From the IMG/VR virus record IMGVR_UViG_3300028840_002094, positions 1 to 35,536 of that record: a DNA stretch of 35,536 nt. The stretch is one strand, 5' to 3'. The notes under the pieces were generated by a model that searched no databases, was not told the origin of the DNA, and worked only from the letters and a program-made list of their open reading frames with translations. Below, in pieces: positions 8,114 through 15,888 of this stretch; position 1 is the stretch's first letter; every line of letters starts with the position of its first letter. This DNA comes from a virus. A program made the translations under genes and the position numbers.

Positions 8114-9187
8114 CTACTCCTGCGGGGCCTCAGGCACGATCCAACCTAGTGCTGTTATCTCAGCGTCCACCTCAGCCTTAGATTTCAACTTTAGAGCCTC
8201 CTGGTATGCTGGCCACGGGTAGACTCCTTTACTCCCAGTAGCAGGCTTCGGTGGAGGACCAAGGCCCTTCACATCTTCAGCTCGTATTTTTCCAAACTTA
8301 GTCACAGCCAAGGCCATAGCATCTGTAGGGGACATACCATAGACATGTTCTAGCAATTTAGCTGCTTCTAAGGGACCCATCTTAGTGTCACCTACTCTTA
8401 ACTCGTAGACGTAAACCTTCCTGCCTTCTAGTCCTACTCCCTTGAGTATTTTATCTACTGCCCCTGTGCGCTCAAACTCGTGCTCTATTATTTTGAATGG
8501 TACGGCAGTCCGCTCAGAGGCACCCATAGTATTGAAGTTTCTTAGATCGTATGGAGTTAATCTCTTATCTGGCGATGCTAGTTGTCTATCAGCCACAGCC
8601 ATTGCTACTTTGCTAGGCATCATACGCTCACCGTGGCTTGGGTAACGTTCGGTCTTAGTCCTGCCAAACTTCCAATCACGTTTCAAGAACTCTGGAACCT
8701 TACTCATCGGGACAGGAGTCCAATCCCCCATAGTAGGATCGTGCATGTAGATGTTTTCTTCACTACTTGGAGTAGGCGCTTCCTCATTGGTCACATGAAC
8801 GGCCTGAGTGTCCCTGTCCATGAGTGCATGGTAGACTTTCCCGTTCTTTAGCACCTTTATAGCAGACACGTTCTTCTTAGTAGGCTGATCCATCTGATGC
8901 TGAAGGTAGTCTATCCTCTTCTTCCTAAGTTCATCAGCCCAACTAACCTCCTCTCTAGGAGGAATCATCAGACCAACTCCCCTCAGATGGATGCCCTCTC
9001 CTGTAGGACTCCCCTTCCCCTTAGGTGCAAGTCTCCATCCCTGCTTACTGAGGTTAACGAAGGTACTAAGAATCAGCTTGTCTTTCTCCGTCTCCAGCTT
9101 AGTCTCCTTACTACCAGTCTCACTGGCACTTTGCAAAGCACCAGTTGCCATAGCCCCAGGTATACTAATTGAACCTGCTAAGCTCAT
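8114..9187 (-). CDS. Virion-associated protein, probable internal/ejection protein
   Basis: 357 residues from the ATG at 9187, preferred over the GTG at 9202 because GGGAGG sits just upstream. The start overlaps the previous gene's stop (ATGA), so the two are coupled. The N-terminus is Gly/Ala/Ser-rich (MSLAGSISIPGAMATGAL). The rest is mixed alpha/beta with many charged residues and no motif I recognise. It lies between a helical protein and the 1016-residue internal virion protein, the place where short-tailed phages keep ejection proteins. Function is inferred from position only. Confidence 0.5.
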   Translation of the reverse strand: MSLAGSISIPGAMATGALQSASETGSKETKLETEKDKLILSTFVNLSKQGWRLAPKGKGSPTGEGIHLRGVGLMIPPREEVSWADELRKKRIDYLQHQMDQPTKKNVSAIKVLKNGKVYHALMDRDTQAVHVTNEEAPTPSSEENIYMHDPTMGDWTPVPMSKVPEFLKRDWKFGRTKTERYPSHGERMMPSKVAMAVADRQLASPDKRLTPYDLRNFNTMGASERTAVPFKIIEHEFERTGAVDKILKGVGLEGRKVYVYELRVGDTKMGPLEAAKLLEHVYGMSPTDAMALAVTKFGKIRAEDVKGLGPPPKPATGSKGVYPWPAYQEALKLKSKAEVDAEITALGWIVPEAPQE

Positions 9188-9912
9188 CCCCAATCCTCCC
9201 ACATATCGTAGTAATCCTTCTCATCCTGCTCACTCACCAAACCCTCTCTTGTAGTAGTAGTGGGTCGATAAGTACCAGAAGGTGTATTTATCACCACACT
9301 AGGACTAGTCTTCGGAGGATTTAGAATATCCATAAGGTACTTCATTTGTGCCTGAGCATTTTGAGCATTAGACATCATAGCATTAAGTCCTAGTTCGACA
9401 TTCTGACTAGGCACCTGTAGCTGAGCGCCCTGGCTGAAGATAGTAGGTAAAGTACCTCTGGCATACTGGGTTAGTTCGCTCTTCATATTCTCCCTGGTGG
9501 TAGACTTCAAGTTAGCAGCGTCTCTAATAGCCTTCGCTCTTTGGTCCTGTGTCTTTACAGCTAGGTCCTTCAACAGACGTAGCTTAGCTGCTCCAGTCGC
9601 AGTGTCACTAATCATCCTCATACCTTTGCGCTCAGCCTCAGTGATCTGATCCATTGTGTCTTCAAGTTGTGCCTCTACATTAGTGTCAAGTGCTCTAAAG
9701 GCAGGCTCCAGGGACGAGTAGTCTCCACTCATAATAGCCTGAAGGTTAGCAGCTATTTGTCGCTTGTTGACCATATCTAGTTTGTAGACTTTGCTCAAAC
9801 GTCTCTCTGCCTTTTCTACTGCTCTTCCAGCCTCACGCCCTCCCTTCAAACTCTCGCTCAGACCAATGCCACCTATTGCCACATTAGCCCATTTAGCTAA
9901 GTCAAAAGCCAT
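9184..9912 (-). CDS. Helical virion protein, probable internal/ejection protein
   Basis: 242 residues, strongly helical, with long heptad-like stretches in the first 150 residues (RAVEKAERRLSKVYKLDM, then a region with TEAERKGMRMISDTATGAAK). A Gln/Asn/Ala-rich helix follows (MMSNAQNAQAQMKYLMD), then a disordered Thr/Pro/Ser tail ending EKDYYDMWEDWG. A short hydrophobic N-terminal segment (ANVAIGGIGLSESLKGG) is present. This resembles the alanine/glutamine-rich helical proteins ejected by T7- and P22-type phages (compare gp14 or gp7-like proteins) in style only, not by a specific motif. Start ATG has TAGGAGG upstream. Confidence 0.5.
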   Translation of the reverse strand: MAFDLAKWANVAIGGIGLSESLKGGREAGRAVEKAERRLSKVYKLDMVNKRQIAANLQAIMSGDYSSLEPAFRALDTNVEAQLEDTMDQITEAERKGMRMISDTATGAAKLRLLKDLAVKTQDQRAKAIRDAANLKSTTRENMKSELTQYARGTLPTIFSQGAQLQVPSQNVELGLNAMMSNAQNAQAQMKYLMDILNPPKTSPSVVINTPSGTYRPTTTTREGLVSEQDEKDYYDMWEDWG

Positions 9913-9922
9913 CTTAAACCTC

Positions 9923-10213
9923 CTACTCGTAATACTTCCCTAGACTAGTGGTAGTCAAACTCCCACTAGTGTTTACTCCAACTCTCCAATAATTAGTGCC
10001 ATCGGACAGGACAAGACCCTTATTAGAGTTTATATGCACTATATCTCCATCGCTAACCATTCTGTCATAAATGTGTGGCTCTCCTCTCAAGCCTTCCATT
10101 TTATCTAGTCTATCCGCCATAATGGAGAATATCTTATTACACTCAATGACTATCAAGTCATTACTCAACCCACCAGTTGGGATTTGATAAGGTCCTCGTC
10201 CGTAGTCTGTCAT
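9923..10213 (-). CDS. Small virion protein of unknown function
   Basis: 96 residues; the ATG overlaps the stop of the tail/stopper-like gene (AGATGA), so translation is coupled. The first half is polar with one amphipathic helix (NDLIVIECNKIFSIMADRLDKM). The second half looks like a small beta domain (DGDIVHINSNKGLVLSDG). This suggests a small tail component made together with its upstream neighbour. No family recognised. Confidence 0.5.
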   Translation of the reverse strand: MTDYGRGPYQIPTGGLSNDLIVIECNKIFSIMADRLDKMEGLRGEPHIYDRMVSDGDIVHINSNKGLVLSDGTNYWRVGVNTSGSLTTTSLGKYYE

Positions 10214-11328
10214 CTCACTTCTACCTCACTTATACTGCATGTACTTGGCTGCCTCGTACCTGCTGCTTCAAGGACTATGACACACTGACCACCTTTTATC
10301 TTGGGATCTACCTTGTGCCATGTGGTCCTGTCTGACTCCCCCAGGCCAGAGTGTTGCTTAGCATATCTATTAACCCCATCCACATAAAAGGTAATACTCC
10401 AAGTTCCCTTCCCGTCGATCCTGTATTCTTTGATGAAATCCAGACTAGGCTCCTCTACACTAGTGATGTGTCCTTTCTTATTCTCTGCCCAACTAAGAGG
10501 CTTACCCAGTCTGTAGGCTCTGGATACAAAGGCAGGAGTAGGGGTGTCGTCGGCATTCCTAGTAGAGTGGCCTATCTTGTATACGGAGAATGGAGTCGTG
10601 TCCTCACCTAACCTAACTCTAGACCCATAAATCTCACCATCCTCTTTATTAGAGTGAAGACAATCAGTATCTATATCGTGCCTCTCCCAAGTTTGATTAG
10701 TCGGTGTGTGCATTACATCAAGTACGAGAAGCCTGTTCACAGTGGTACCTAAGGAGCTAGACAGGGGAATCTGTAGATAGTACTTCCCATTAAGAAAGCA
10801 AGCCCTAGCATCATCTTTAGCACCATCCCAATTTACTACATCGACCCAAGTACTACTTAACTTTCCGAATGTCCTAGATATGCTATCACTTACCCTAGTA
10901 GATTGAAGCCCGTTGAACTTATAAACTCCATCGCTACCAAGGAAGTATATGCCGTCCGGTCCCACGGCAGGAGTCCATCTCCCATAAGCACCTACATGGG
11001 AGTTTGTCTCACCAGGTGTGAATACTTCAGTAGTTTCCCCATAGAGTCTCGACACTCCTGCACTCTGGATGAAGAAAAGAATCCCATGCATTACTACTAA
11101 GTTAACTACCTTTCCGAATGATCTTTCTAGGTCTAGATAATTAGTACTAGCCACATTGTCTGGTTTATCCTTTTCAGTGTACCAGACGCGATATGGGTAA
11201 TTAGAGTCCCCACACATCCACAGGCGATTCTTATAAGAAGCAACACAATCTACAGTAGGCGGAGTACCTTGGTCGTCATTCACAGCACTGTCTAGATCAG
11301 CGTCGGCTAAGGTGTCGTCATCTGTCAC
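10210..11328 (-). CDS. Tail/stopper-like protein, C-terminal part (frame-disrupted)
   Basis: 372 residues, beta-rich, opening with an acidic TD-rich linker (SVTDDDTLADADLD in the extended frame) and then repeated beta segments: YKNRLWMCGDSNYPYRVWY, GKVVNLVVMHGILFF, VGPDGIYFLGSDGVYKF. This is the layout of beta-propeller-like phage tail tip or stopper proteins. The only in-frame start is a GTG overlapping the upstream stop (GTGA), with no ribosome binding site. The frame stays open upstream of that GTG (RKTIPDNSS). I therefore read it as the second half of a single protein with the next entry, separated by an apparent -1 frameshift around 11330-11360. It ends overlapping the 96-residue gene. 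Confidence 0.6.
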   Translation of the reverse strand: MTDDDTLADADLDSAVNDDQGTPPTVDCVASYKNRLWMCGDSNYPYRVWYTEKDKPDNVASTNYLDLERSFGKVVNLVVMHGILFFIQSAGVSRLYGETTEVFTPGETNSHVGAYGRWTPAVGPDGIYFLGSDGVYKFNGLQSTRVSDSISRTFGKLSSTWVDVVNWDGAKDDARACFLNGKYYLQIPLSSSLGTTVNRLLVLDVMHTPTNQTWERHDIDTDCLHSNKEDGEIYGSRVRLGEDTTPFSVYKIGHSTRNADDTPTPAFVSRAYRLGKPLSWAENKKGHITSVEEPSLDFIKEYRIDGKGTWSITFYVDGVNRYAKQHSGLGESDRTTWHKVDPKIKGGQCVIVLEAAGTRQPSTCSISEVEVR

Positions 11329-11945
11329 ACTAGAGTTATCAGGAATGGTCTTTCGTCTGCTACGGCAGAGGTGACAATTCCCGAGGCAGGAGATGGATCG
11401 GACTCTATCCCAGTATCGGCGTCGTAAAAGGTATAAACATAAGTATAATTTCCTGCTGCTATACTTCCACCACTCCCTAATGAGGTAGCCCTGAGGGGCA
11501 CGCTGGGTGCATCAATACCCCAAGTTACATTAGACGTGCCATTATCACAAGCCATAGTCACACCATCAGTATAGTAGGTGTAGGTTCTGGTGGCTAAGTT
11601 AGGTCGCATGGAGGCAAATGAGACGTGTTTGCCTGATTGCATAGCGCTGCTGAGCAGAGTGTTGGAGTTATCTATTGACTTATACCTATAAAGATAAGTA
11701 CCATAGGTGTAGTAGATCAGATAAGCTCCTGTCCCCTCGATTTCTACTCTGTAGAGATTACTAATAGCACTAGTGATAGTCTGACCAGCGAAGAATGAGT
11801 GCTCCTCCTGTAGGTGTCTGCATGTTAGATCACCCACTACATCTAGGCTGAGATCGACCATCTTGAACACAGCATCACCCCTCATATTAGCCTGAGAAGC
11901 TGCATTCTGCCAACCTTGTTTGAAGTCGCTAATGAGAATACTCAC
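11325..11945 (-). CDS. Tail/stopper-like protein, N-terminal part (frame-disrupted)
   Basis: 206 residues starting at GTG with TAGGAG upstream. N-terminal segment SILISDFKQGWQNAASQANM is followed by beta strands (HLQEEHSFFAGQ, VEIEGTGAYLIYYTYGTYLY). A fibronectin-like stretch near the end reads AAGNYTYVYTFYDADTG. The frame then stops at LITLV, where related tail proteins normally continue through a second half. The next ORF supplies that half in the -1 frame. The join also looks short: the segment that usually follows the fibronectin-like strand seems reduced, but I am going on memory for this. Could be a real split gene, a programmed frameshift or an assembly error. Confidence 0.6.
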   Translation of the reverse strand: MSILISDFKQGWQNAASQANMRGDAVFKMVDLSLDVVGDLTCRHLQEEHSFFAGQTITSAISNLYRVEIEGTGAYLIYYTYGTYLYRYKSIDNSNTLLSSAMQSGKHVSFASMRPNLATRTYTYYTDGVTMACDNGTSNVTWGIDAPSVPLRATSLGSGGSIAAGNYTYVYTFYDADTGIESDPSPASGIVTSAVADERPFLITLV

Positions 11946-12124
11946 AAATATCTCCTATTAAAAATCCTCTTTATACTCTCACACTCAGTCTTGAATATCT
12001 CATACAACAAACTAGCTTTATCACTGTCCCTTGCATCCCCGTCTTTAGCATAACACATAGCCAGGACTCCATGAATAATCACTGGAATATAGCTACACAT
12101 CCTACAGGACCATCCACAAAACAC
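11942..12124 (-). CDS. Adaptor-like protein, C-terminal tail in shifted frame
   Basis: 60 codons from a GTG that lacks a ribosome binding site. The segment IIHGVLAMCYAKDGDARD followed by KASLLYEIFKTECESIK looks like the helical C-terminus of head-tail adaptor proteins (compare KYALFECYLGEPGRAADA in the neighbouring 393-residue adaptor). It overlaps the end of the 288-residue ORF by 46 bases in the -1 frame. I read it as the true C-terminus of that protein, disconnected by a frameshift. Its stop overlaps the GTG of the next gene. Confidence 0.5.
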   Translation of the reverse strand: MFCGWSCRMCSYIPVIIHGVLAMCYAKDGDARDSDKASLLYEIFKTECESIKRIFNRRYL

Positions 12125-12945
12125 ATATCAGTACTGGAGGTATCTACGTCCTCTACATAAGCATCTACAATAATACCCACTTCTTGGTTGAAGTCCTGCT
12201 CCGTGTCTACGTCATCCACGTAGGCTTTTATTCCACATCCTAATGTGTAGTCCTGTACCTCGCTAACTCCTGCTGCACTAGCATACAAGCCATAGACTAT
12301 GCCATCTATGGAGTCAGGAAACAGGTACTCAGCATTAGAGGTCGTATCGTAGCTAGTCTCAGAGTCCAAGTCTCCAGAGGCAGCATCTATGAAGAACCTC
12401 CACCTAGTATTATCTGGCTCCCTTACAATGAATCCTGTACTCACCCCTGTCGGACTAGCTGTAGCGTTCAACCCCGTCGTTAGCTCACCATCATCCACCG
12501 TTATATCATACACAGCAGTACCGCTGACTATCTGAAGCTCCGTGAAGCCCCCTTCTAGTCCATCTGCCAATGAATTAGGAACGGGCACGAACCTCAACAA
12601 CGCATCATCCGCGTCCCCTATCACAGTACACGCCTTAGCAGTCCCCGTACCAGCATCTAACCAGTCACTATCTACTAGGTCTAGATCTGCAAATGTGACT
12701 ATGTCTGTCTGAGCTCCATCAAACGTTACATAGTAAGTTTGGAGAAAATCATCAGGCAATTCACACTCCCCACTGGAATTGGCTATTCGTAAGGACATCT
12801 TGTCTACAATAAGGGTTCGCTGGGAGAACTCCCTCAATATAAGCCTAAGATACTCAAGGATCTCTGCCTTAGTCCATAACGTACTATAGGTAAAGTCCTC
12901 TTGTAGAATATCTGCTACATGGTCTATTAATGTGTCTGCGTTCAT
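12079..12945 (-). CDS. Head-tail adaptor-like protein (C-terminus frame-disrupted)
   Basis: 288 residues. N-terminal helices are typical of adaptors (NADTLIDHVADILQEDF, WTKAEILEYLRLILREF). The central part is an acidic beta domain rich in Asp/Thr/Gly, including the repeated pair KAYVDDVDTEQDF and DAYVEDVDTSST. The frame ends MCFVDGPVGCVAIFQ, without the C-terminal helices of the family; these appear in the -1 frame just downstream. It is the third adaptor-like gene in a row, so it probably contributes to the connector between portal and tail. Start ATG has AGGAG upstream. Confidence 0.65.
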   Translation of the reverse strand: MNADTLIDHVADILQEDFTYSTLWTKAEILEYLRLILREFSQRTLIVDKMSLRIANSSGECELPDDFLQTYYVTFDGAQTDIVTFADLDLVDSDWLDAGTGTAKACTVIGDADDALLRFVPVPNSLADGLEGGFTELQIVSGTAVYDITVDDGELTTGLNATASPTGVSTGFIVREPDNTRWRFFIDAASGDLDSETSYDTTSNAEYLFPDSIDGIVYGLYASAAGVSEVQDYTLGCGIKAYVDDVDTEQDFNQEVGIIVDAYVEDVDTSSTDMCFVDGPVGCVAIFQ

Positions 12946-14123
12946 TCCGACTCCTGCCTTTTTCTTGTAATTAGGTCAGATATAAACTCCGGTGGAAATG
13001 GCTCGTAGTCTCTGCCCTCAGGAAATCTTGCCTTCAGATACGCTATGAATTGGTCCATCCTGTCTACAAATTCCTTATATTGAGCAACAGCATCCGCTGC
13101 CCTACCAGGCTCACCTAGATAACACTCAAACAGCGCATATTTCACCAACATGTCATGAAACTGTCTAGGCAAGCTAGGCTCGTCTGTATCGCTGCTCATA
13201 CTGTCAGGTTCCACTGCACAAAGGCTAGTAATATTCATCTCATGGTCAGGAGTAGAATCGTGGGTCAAAGGAGCAGGCAACACACTAATGTATTCGTAGG
13301 CGTTATGGAATGGACTAGATATTGCATAATACATACCTTGGTCAGCCTTCGTCCCTATCCAATCAGTAGAATAAAACTCGCTCTCAGCATGGCTAATAGG
13401 ATGTATCCTAAGGTTAGCAGAAGTGCTGGCTTCCTCCATAGACATGTACAAAGGTGCTATAATTCCCTGCTGCTTTTGATAAAACTTAATACTGTCAAAG
13501 TAAGCAGTAAATTCTGGAGTATCATCACCGAAACATCTAATAGAAACCTCCGTCGTGTTAGCTGGAATTGTAGCCTCGTCAGTGTATCTAACCCACCCAC
13601 CATTTGTTGCCTGTAACTCAATCCCACTGGTATCCAGCACATTGTCACCAGCGTCATCATACGCCTGCACGTCTAGATTCACTTTACCAGTTGTATAAGC
13701 CGTCACATATATGTATCCCTCTATTACATATGTGAGTCCTGCAGTCACAGGGACGGAAGTTTGTTTCCTCCCGAATGCAACATTACCACCACAGACCAAC
13801 TTTAGTGAGTACGAACCTCCGATTGCATATGTAGTACTTGCCTCGGCTGTGTCGCCTGCCCCTGTAGTGCCTTGTGTGGCCCAACTAGTTAGGTCACCAG
13901 TCTCAAAGCCACCATTACTTAATAATGTCTTGGCTCCACCGAGACTAGCGAAGTTTCTAGTCCCAGCTAGATTAACGTCTAATCTACGAACGTCGTATAG
14001 TGACATCCCCGCGATTAGTGCATAACCACGGTTGATAATAGTACCCAACAATGTTGAAGTACGATAAACCCCTTCACCTTCTAGCTGAGTCTTAACTATG
14101 TCCCTTATCTTACTGAATTGCAT
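12942..14123 (-). CDS. Adaptor-like protein with inserted carbohydrate-binding-like domain
   Basis: 393 residues. The N-terminal helices (residues 1-50) and C-terminal helices (RQFHDMLVKYALFECYLGE, then DAVAQYKEFVDRMDQF) match phage head-tail adaptor organisation. Residues about 66-216 form an inserted jelly-roll-like module. It opens LLSNGGFETGDLTSWA, continues GGSYSLKLVCGGNV and VTAGLTYVIEGYIYV, and ends TAYFDSIKFYQ. This is the pattern of CBM4/9-like or galactose-binding domains. The insert could face outward and bind glycans or stabilise the neck. The start overlaps the preceding reading frame's vicinity without an obvious ribosome binding site, so coupling is likely; its stop overlaps the next gene's start. 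Confidence 0.7.
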   Translation of the reverse strand: MQFSKIRDIVKTQLEGEGVYRTSTLLGTIINRGYALIAGMSLYDVRRLDVNLAGTRNFASLGGAKTLLSNGGFETGDLTSWATQGTTGAGDTAEASTTYAIGGSYSLKLVCGGNVAFGRKQTSVPVTAGLTYVIEGYIYVTAYTTGKVNLDVQAYDDAGDNVLDTSGIELQATNGGWVRYTDEATIPANTTEVSIRCFGDDTPEFTAYFDSIKFYQKQQGIIAPLYMSMEEASTSANLRIHPISHAESEFYSTDWIGTKADQGMYYAISSPFHNAYEYISVLPAPLTHDSTPDHEMNITSLCAVEPDSMSSDTDEPSLPRQFHDMLVKYALFECYLGEPGRAADAVAQYKEFVDRMDQFIAYLKARFPEGRDYEPFPPEFISDLITRKRQESE

Positions 14124-14126
14124 AGC

Positions 14127-15023
14127 TTAGTCCACGTCGTGTCTTGTCCAGTAATTATTATCCCACACCCTAGGCTCGCTAACGTCTAGGACTCTCCTCG
14201 GCAATGAGGCTGTACGGAGATCCTCTAGCACTAGGTCCCTGATAGCATCATTGTAGTCCTTCCTAGCGTCCCTAGCCAGACCTACAAAGGCAGGATTTTG
14301 AGTAATTACATAAGTCAGTCTGTAGCAATCCCATAAAGCTCCTGCCTCCAGGACTTGAGAATCAAACACAGGCTCATCATCATCGGAGCTCAAATCACTC
14401 ACAGTTTTCTTAAACTCCACAGTCACAGTGTAATCCGAATCAGGAATAGGCCATATCTCAAATGTAATAACCCCTGTTGCCTTAGACTTAGAGAACACAG
14501 CATAGTGCTGAGGTTCGCCAGTACTGTCACGTTGTGGATCAATCCTGTCAAGATACAACCTAGAAACCTCAGTCACGTCATTATCATGCTTAATCCTCAG
14601 TATCTCATTAGCATTAGAGATAGAGTACATGGTCTTCTGTGCCGTGAAGTCCTGCGAGGTAGCATCATCTTCAGCGTAAGCAGCTTCTAGGACTATAGTA
14701 GTGTTATCGGTCACACTACTCACAATATAAGGCTGCTTATTAGACCCTACTCTAAACATCCACCCAGTGTCGATCAAATCATCATCGCTCCATGTAGTGC
14801 TAGAGCCAGTGACCGTAGTACTTCCCTGAGTAACAGCGCAGCTCTCTGTGCTAGCATTAGTGACCTGTTCGTAGAGTCTAAGCGTAAGGCTATCCCTAAG
14901 AAACTCCCAATCCTCTTTCCTGATGATATCCTGATAACGGTCATTGATGCGCTCAGCAATCACTGGGACGCTGAGGTCAGGACAAAACTTCTTCAAATTG
15001 AGCTTCATCTTTCTGAAGTTCAC
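14127..15023 (-). CDS. Head-tail adaptor-like protein
   Basis: 298 residues from a GTG at 15023 that has TTGGAGG eight bases upstream; the internal ATG at 15008 is less well placed. N-terminal helices (VPVIAERINDRYQDIIRKE) lead into a beta domain (TQGSTTVTGSSTTWSDDDL, then a GWMFRVGSNKQPYIV strand). The C-terminal helices read EAGALWDCYRLTYVI and GLARDARKDYNDAIRDLVL. This helical-beta-helical layout is that of phage adaptor proteins that dock on the portal. It is the first of three adaptor-like genes. A hairpin repeat lies just upstream in its leader. Confidence 0.7.
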   Translation of the reverse strand: MNFRKMKLNLKKFCPDLSVPVIAERINDRYQDIIRKEDWEFLRDSLTLRLYEQVTNASTESCAVTQGSTTVTGSSTTWSDDDLIDTGWMFRVGSNKQPYIVSSVTDNTTIVLEAAYAEDDATSQDFTAQKTMYSISNANEILRIKHDNDVTEVSRLYLDRIDPQRDSTGEPQHYAVFSKSKATGVITFEIWPIPDSDYTVTVEFKKTVSDLSSDDDEPVFDSQVLEAGALWDCYRLTYVITQNPAFVGLARDARKDYNDAIRDLVLEDLRTASLPRRVLDVSEPRVWDNNYWTRHDVD

Positions 15024-15041
15024 TTATCTATCCTCCAATAA

Positions 15042-15078
15042 AGTACTAACCGGTTCATAAAATGAACTGCTTCGTACT
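15042..15078 (-). repeat. Leader hairpin repeat, copy 1
   Basis: Inverted repeat whose core is GTTCAT-AAA-ATGAAC (15053-15067), flanked by AGTAC and GTACT (15042-15046 and 15074-15078). A near-identical element occurs at 33898-33938. Both copies touch the stop codon of the upstream gene and lie just before the ribosome binding site of the downstream gene. It may be an RNA processing or stability element, a weak terminator or a protein-binding site; there is no U-tract. Confidence 0.75.
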
Positions 15079-15349
15079 ACACTCTAGGGTTGGTAACAGT
15101 CCGCTGCAACTCATAAAGACCAACCGCACTAGCCCCAACCATTAATCCGTAGATACAAGCGTCTACGATTGTTACTATGTTCCAGGGTATGCCTTTGTAA
15201 GGGATAGAAAGAATCCCTAGCCCAATACCAACGAGCACTGCGAGTACTGCTTTGTACTTGTCAGAGAATGGAACGAGCTTGTAGACTATACCGAGTATTA
15301 CTGTCAGTATCACGGGCAGGGCATAGGCACCAAATTTAATTTCCTGCAT
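15077..15349 (-). CDS. Holin-like small membrane protein
   Basis: 90 residues from the ATG at 15349, preferred over 15364 because AAGGAG sits at the right distance before it. Three hydrophobic segments: ALPVILTVILGIVYKLV (about 9-25), YKAVLAVLVGIGLGILSI (about 32-49) and a third from IVTIVDACIYGLMVG (about 57-80). A short polar tail follows. Size, three membrane spans and position after the peptidase and lipoproteins fit a holin that permeabilises the inner membrane for lysis. It follows the 52-residue ORF with a one-base gap (TAA A ATG). Confidence 0.65.
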   Translation of the reverse strand: MQEIKFGAYALPVILTVILGIVYKLVPFSDKYKAVLAVLVGIGLGILSIPYKGIPWNIVTIVDACIYGLMVGASAVGLYELQRTVTNPRV

Positions 15350-15350
15350 T

Positions 15351-15509
15351 TTAGTCTCCTTCATAAGCCTCAGGCATCTTTACCTTTAAGGCTCTAATTT
15401 GTTCCGGTGTTGGGTTGTCGGTTTCTAGACTCTTGATGATTTTAATATAAACCTCTGGCCCTTTAGCAAGCAAGAGTTCAATTAACGCAAGTGTTAAGGC
15501 AGGGTCCAT
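15351..15509 (-). CDS. 52-residue conserved-looking small protein
   Basis: ATG at 15509 follows AAGGAGG at good spacing. The product is MDPALTLALIELLLAKGPE followed by VYIKIIKSLETDNPTPEQI and a short tail ending EAYEGD. It is helical, soluble in appearance, with a PTPEQI turn. Small proteins of this look, with a hydrophobic helix, a 'KGPE' turn and a 'PTPEQI' motif, are common beside phage holins. No function is established. It sits inside the lysis cassette between a lipoprotein and the holin. Confidence 0.7.
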   Translation of the reverse strand: MDPALTLALIELLLAKGPEVYIKIIKSLETDNPTPEQIRALKVKMPEAYEGD

Positions 15510-15510
15510 T

Positions 15511-15888
15511 TTAGTCCTCCTTCTCTAAAAGATAAGGTTTAACCAGATTTAACAAGGTAGATAAAGCCTCAGATGCAGCAACTACTTGCAACTCTAGCTG
15601 TTCATCACTACCTAAATGTCCGGACTCCTCGTACTTAGCTAACGCCTCTACTGCTGCGTTGTGAGCATTAGCGAACTGTCTACCTATGTCGAATGCTTCT
15701 GCCTTTTGGCCATCTGTAATCCTGCCCTGTCTGTGCAGGTCAATAACTGTGCTTATGGCTGTTTCGTAGCTGGTTTGGGAGACTGCCAATAAGTCATAGG
15801 TAGTCTTGACGTACCCTATATTATAAGCACACCCAATCAGCATCAGTAAAGCTGCCACTCCATATAATAATCTCTTATGTCTCGCCAT
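15511..15888 (-). CDS. Small lipoprotein in lysis cassette (possible outer-membrane spanin subunit)
   Basis: 125 residues from the ATG at 15888 (GAGGAG upstream), inside the end of the peptidase gene. It has a lipoprotein signal peptide: MARHKRLLYGVAALLMLIGC, with the lipobox cysteine at position 20. The mature part is helical (TYDLLAVSQTSYETAIST, FDIGRQFANAHNAAVEALAK) and would lie in the periplasm. A lipoprotein next to a peptidase and a holin suggests a spanin-type role in outer membrane disruption. The mature part is longer than a typical Rz1, so this is tentative. Confidence 0.65.
   Translation of the reverse strand: MARHKRLLYGVAALLMLIGCAYNIGYVKTTYDLLAVSQTSYETAISTVIDLHRQGRITDGQKAEAFDIGRQFANAHNAAVEALAKYEESGHLGSDEQLELQVVAASEALSTLLNLVKPYLLEKED

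Noticed and set aside
13155-13616. A 153-codon + strand ORF antisense to the adaptor gene
   Set aside because: No ribosome binding site, Cys/Arg-rich composition typical of an antisense shadow, and it opposes a well-supported coding gene.
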